From Sipunculus nudus (Eukaryota > Annelida > Sipuncula > Golfingiida > Sipunculidae), in NCBI GenBank assembly GCA_026874595.1, contig CM049309.1, positions 92,960,723 through 93,024,722 of the forward strand: a DNA stretch of 64,000 bases, written 5' to 3'. The translations under genes and the position numbers were made by a program. The notes beneath the pieces are model-generated. The model did not search any database. It was not told the DNA's origin and saw only the letters and a list, made by a program, of their open reading frames with translations. Shown piece by piece: positions 56,101 to 62,100 of the stretch. Each line of letters starts with the position of its first letter. Position 1 is the first letter of the stretch.

Positions 56101-59100
56101 TGATAAAAAAAAACTGCAACATCTCAATAACTACAACACTGATGGTCATGATTTTTGGCATACATATTGATCAAGAGGTGTTCCATCAGTTCCTGCAGTC
56201 TGGTGGTGCCACCTGTATTTTTCAAATTTTTATAATTTTTTCCTCTATTTATGAGACCTTTAAGGATGTAGTTATCTGTCAAAAGGGGTACAAATCTTAA
56301 CGACTGAACCTAGAATCTTCATTCTTGAAACACGGGGAGACCCATGAAAAGTCTCCATGGAAACCAAATATTAGGTCTCTGTTACCCATATCCTTTGAGC
56401 AATGGCACTCCAAAGTACAGCTCAGAATAATGGAAAATTTGATACATAAGCTGAAGTATCTGAACAACTAATGCAGAGATCACCATAATAGTTTGCATGG
56501 ATATTGATCATGGAATGTTTCATTAGTTTCTGCAGACTGATGGCACCACGTATATTTGTTCGGGTTTTTTTATGAATTTTTTTCTCTACTTTTGCGACCT
56601 TAAAAGATATGAACATCTGTTAACAGGGCACAAATTGTATAGACTGGACCTAGAATCTTCATTCTTGACGAACAGGGAGATCCATGAAAAGTCTCCATGG
56701 AAAATGAAATTAGGTCTCTGTTACCCATATCCTTTAAGCTATAGGACTCCGAAGTATCCCTAAGAATAATGAAAAATTTGATACAAAAACTGCAGTATCT
56801 CAATAACTACAACACTGATGGTCATGATTTTTGGCATACATATTGATCATGAGGTGTTCCATCAGTTTCTGCAGACTGGGTGCGCCACCTCTATTTTTTC
56901 AAATTTTTACAAATTTTTTTGTCCATTTTTTAGACCTTTAAAGATGTGGTTATCTGTCAACAGGGTACAAATCATAACAACTGGACCTAGAATCTGCATT
57001 CTTGTCATGCAAGGAGGCCCATGAAAAGTGTCTGTAGAAACCTGAAATTAGGTCTCTGTTTCCCATATCCTTCAAGCTATAGGACTCCGAAGTATCCCTC
57101 AGAATAATGAACAATTTGATACAAAAGCTTAAGTATCTGAACAACTAATGCAGAGATCACCATGATTCTTTGGATGGATATTGTATGGAGTGTTTCATCA
57201 GTTTCTGCAGACTGGTGGTTCAACCTATATTTTATTCAATTTTTCGAATTTTTTTCTCTATTTTTGAGACCTTTAAGGATGCTGTCATCTGTTTACATGG
57301 CACAAGTTGTAACAACTAATGCAGAGATCACCATGATTCTTTGCATGCATATTTTTTATTAGTTTCTGCAGACTGGTGGAGCCACTTGTATTTTTTACGC
57401 ATTTTTTCTCTATTTTTGAGATATATAAATACAGACACAATTTTGGCCTGTTGGTTAATCTGTTTGATGCTTCAGTTGAATGGGTATATACTACCATTCA
57501 GATGATAAAATTTCCTTTTGCGAATCTCTTCCCAGTCAGCTGAGAGTTTTGACCCATTGGTCACTTGTTGTCATAGTTAAACCATATGTATCTAAAAGGT
57601 TCTGTATCCACTCATACATACAGCTTTAAATAATATAATAGACAATCTGAAATTGATTTAGTTATTAAAATGTGATTAGAAAGTTTACTTTGGAGTAACT
57701 GGCAACTGTATTTTCTAACTGCATGTTTGATTGTTGATTTCAGATTTTTAAATAATTGATTACTTCTCTTGGGGGAAAATATGGTCAGGCAGTAAATATA
57801 AGGTAATATGGTGTCTTATATATCTTTAAATGAAATATTTGTGGTTTGTTGGTTTTACAGAAGCAGACTATGCCAAAGGATTATCAAAGTTGGCCAACAA
57901 TTACAGACCAGCCTTAACTGATGATGTGAGTACATACTTGTACACAGTAGGGTTACAAGTTTGTAAAATAAATATACAAATAAGATTAAAACAAAGTAAT
58001 GATTGCAGATTCTGTTTATATAAGAAAAGTTGACATTTATTTGAAAGGTATTAATTGTATTTAACTGATTGCCCTGTATCAAGACTGATCATTGCTGTTG
58101 GGTTTCATGTCATAAGCTCGTGTCAGTAGGATCAGGGAGTAAAAAAACTCATTTTTGACTTTTACCCACATTGTTCTATCATATGTGTCCTATATCATAC
58201 AGCTCTTACCATTTGAAGAACATAATGCCAAATGTGGCAGTCAGTTTATCAGTGTGTGGCTGTAATCAGTGTTTGACTCCTAGACCTTCACTTGAAGCTT
58301 TAGAGAATGACCAACTCCAACCATCAGCTTCACAAACATGTCCTAACTTTTCCAGGTCCACACTTTTAGAAATTGACAACCAACAACATCCAACTGTCAG
58401 TTTGAATGCCGTCTTGTACATATATCAAGTGAAATCTATGCTATGTAAATTGACTACTAAACGCCATCATCAGAGCCATGGAGAGTGCCTTGATTAGTTA
58501 TAACAGCTATTTGTACAATCCATGAAAAATAAATATGATTACTTTAAGCTTTTGGTCTGATAACGGACCAGCTGATCATATAACAATGTCTAGCTCTCAA
58601 CATTATGTATTTTAATTATTTCATGTTTTCAGAGCTTCCTGCCCTTCCAGTCAGTCTACTGCACAGCCCTGGACCAGGTGAGTCTGTAACATTATGCAGT
58701 CAGAGGTTAAAGATCTTGATTAACCATTCTCTGAACTTAGAAATATGAAATCAAGCTCATACTTTGATGAACTTTCACTAAGAGATCCCATTCACATGCT
58801 TAGTAAATAGTTCCAACTGTTACTATCATCTTTGTATACAAAACTGAAGAGGACAAGCTTAACGTTGGCAGAGCTTCTGGTGGTCTACAGCTTATCTTAT
58901 CCTGCCGGCTTTAAACAACTGAACTGAACTTGATTTAAACAGCTGATATATGATAATTCATAGTTTACTGATATGCCTACCAGGGAGAACCCATTTCTGC
59001 TGAAGAATTTCTGATTTTATTGTGTTAATCAGAGTTGTTTTAAAATAAACTGTAGCAAATGCTTCAGTGTTGGTCAAGGCTTAATGCGCCTTCTGGGGGT

Positions 59101-62100
59101 TCCTTGGTGATATTACCCAGCAATTTGTTTTTTGTTTTAGGACGTGGAGTACTCACAGGAAGCACAGACAGCCACCATGTTGATCCATACCAAAGCATTC
59201 ATAGAGGTACAATATAGAATGCGATGATAAATCTGACATGGCAAGAATATGTACCATGACTCAATGTGTGGCAGCTTTCAACTTCTCTATCACACTAGCC
59301 TTACTTCAGCTTGGATTTAATGTGTTGATACCTGTGCAGGAATTATAAAAGTTGTAAGAATATTAAAGCAAGAAATTGAGAGTATCTCTTGGAATTTTTT
59401 TAGGATGGAACACTCTTTTAGCAGACTTAACGTGAAGTAATGAAGTAATCCCTGTTAACCTGGGTTTAGTTGCATATTAGTTATATTTTTATTAGTTATA
59501 TTTGTCCATGAAATTGCTCTCCATAACAAAGTTATATACCTATAATTGAAAAACTGTTAATATTGTACAAGTCTATGAATAGTCATACACAGAGCGAAGC
59601 TTTGTTATGTTCAGTAATATCATGTATTATACCAGTGTTACAATAAAAATTAATTTGCAGCATGGTAACAAGCCATTTTTTTTATAAATATAGAATTGTC
59701 AGGGACTGCAGTAATGAATGCTATGTCAGATAAAACATTGTGGTTATTTAGAGTTTATGTTAATCATATGGCAGTAATGTTATGGCCATAGAAGGCCCTC
59801 TGGTGACCGAAATTGTAACTAATGAATTGTATGAGTGTGTAACTTAGATTTATTCTGGAGACATCTGGGCATATAAAGAAGCATGGAGGAAGAACAGGTA
59901 AAAGATCTGGCTTATGATGATGGTAGAAAACATAACATTTAATTTAAAATAATTATCTACAGCCTGTGTTACTCAAATGATTAAATGATACTTCTCTTTT
60001 TTCCTCAGCCTCTTAATGCCAAACGTTCAGAGCATGAGAAAAGAAGAAAAGCCATCAAGGACAGCTGGCAGAAGGAGCTGAGGAGGATGGTGAGTATCCC
60101 CAGGTCATGGTGCATGTACAAGGAAGCACAGAAATCAAAATAAAACAAAAATAATTGAATCTGTCAAATATACAGTTGCTTTTGTTCACCCCATATTAAG
60201 ATTCTGTAGCAGTAGGTCTTTGTTCATCATTGTTATATCCAAATGGCAGTCACCAGGGCAGTCTGCACCATTTTGTAATCTTGTAGTTAGCACTAATCTG
60301 TAATCTGGTAGTTAGCCCAAATCTTGCAGTAAAAATCATAAACATGAGACCTAGAATGCTGTAATCTCACATCTATATCGGTGATGGTGAAGTAAAAGAA
60401 ACACATCATTGAGTCCTATCCACCAGTGTGTTCTGCATGATATGGGAGGGATCCACCAGTGTTCTGCATGATACGGGAGGGATTCACCAGTGTTCTGCAG
60501 GATAAGGGAGGGATTCACCAGTGTTCTGCAGGATAAGGGAGGAAACATGGTTTTGGGCTCAGTGGTAAATGGCAATAGATTGCATTCCTATGTATTAGTG
60601 ACATTCAACCCTCTGACATTAGATAGTCTATGCCAGGCATAATGACTGTCAGCATGCCTTTAAATACTATAGTGGGGAACACACTTTAAGGCTCTAAGTC
60701 TGTTGAGCTTTTACACCAGAGCATACAGGCTGAAGCTTATCCCGTTTTGGTAGTGTAAAACAACTTAGGAGTTGAACTCCTCGTGGATGGGATAATAGTC
60801 CATCACAGCTTACCTTCCCAGTATTTACTGGTTTACTGGTACCCATTTTCTGCTGGGTGGACAGAGGCACACTTGTGGTTGAGACCTTGCCTCAGGGTCT
60901 TGGCACTTTGGGGTCTAATAGGGATTCAACCTCTCGATCATGAGCCTGGACCTCAACCATTACACCATCACCCACACTCTTTAAGGCTCTATGAGGATGC
61001 AAATATTAATTTCTGTCAATGCCTCATGGCCTACATGTACACTGTCACTTGACATATACCAGACCAATCATTAGCATATTTAGTGTACTTCCATTTAATC
61101 AGCATACTGGTAAACCCCTCCTCATGTTTGTTGGATTTCGGACGGCATGAACACAAGCATGGCTAGCACTGGTTACTGGATGCAGGCAACTTCTATGCAG
61201 TACAGGAAATAACTCATTACCATAGAGATGGAGTATCAATTAGTAGCCTTATATTAAGATTATGGGCTGTTTACCACAATATGAATGCAACATGATGGAA
61301 AACCACTGCGATGCATTCTTCAATATGGCTTGTATCACAACTCAAGTTAGGCACAATTTAAATGCCTATACTAAGTCCTTGTATATCTTTAATATGTTAC
61401 AGATGTATTAGGTAAGTTGACTGGTATCTGCTGCATTTCTGCAACTGTAGATTTGTGCCGAGTCTGATCCTGTACAAGGACAAGCATCTGAGTCATGAGT
61501 TACTTACAATGTATCCTGTTGTCCCAGCGCTATTGTAAATTGAATAATTTGTCCAACAGCAAGATGCAGTCAACAACATGAAGAAGTCCAGATCATTATA
61601 TGTTCAGCGCCAGCAGGAGTACGAGAAAGCTCATGATGCTGTACAGAAAGCAGAGAACGAAGCACTGGGTCAGAGCACCGGAAGCAGCTCAGTCAAACTG
61701 GACAAGAAGAAGAAATTAGAGGAGGAGGCCATGCACCGTGTAAGTGTGTATGTGGTGTACTTGTGTATGTGTTGGTGTAAGTGTGTATGTTGAGGTGTAA
61801 GTGTGTATGTGGTGGTGTAAGTGTGTATGTGGAGATGTGTGTATTTGGTGGGGTGTATATGTGATGGTATGTGTAAATGGTGGTGTAGGTGTGTATGTAG
61901 TGGTGAGTATGTGATGGTGTTTGTATGTGTTGGTGTAAGTGTGTGTGTGTTGGTGTGTGTGTGTTGGTGTAAGTGTGTATGTGTTGGTGTAAGTGTGTAT
62001 GTGGTGGTGTAAGTGTGTATGTGGTGGTGTAAGTGTGTATGTGGTGGTGTAAGTGTGTATGTGGTGGTGTAAGTGGGTATGTGGTGGTGTAAGTGGGTAT

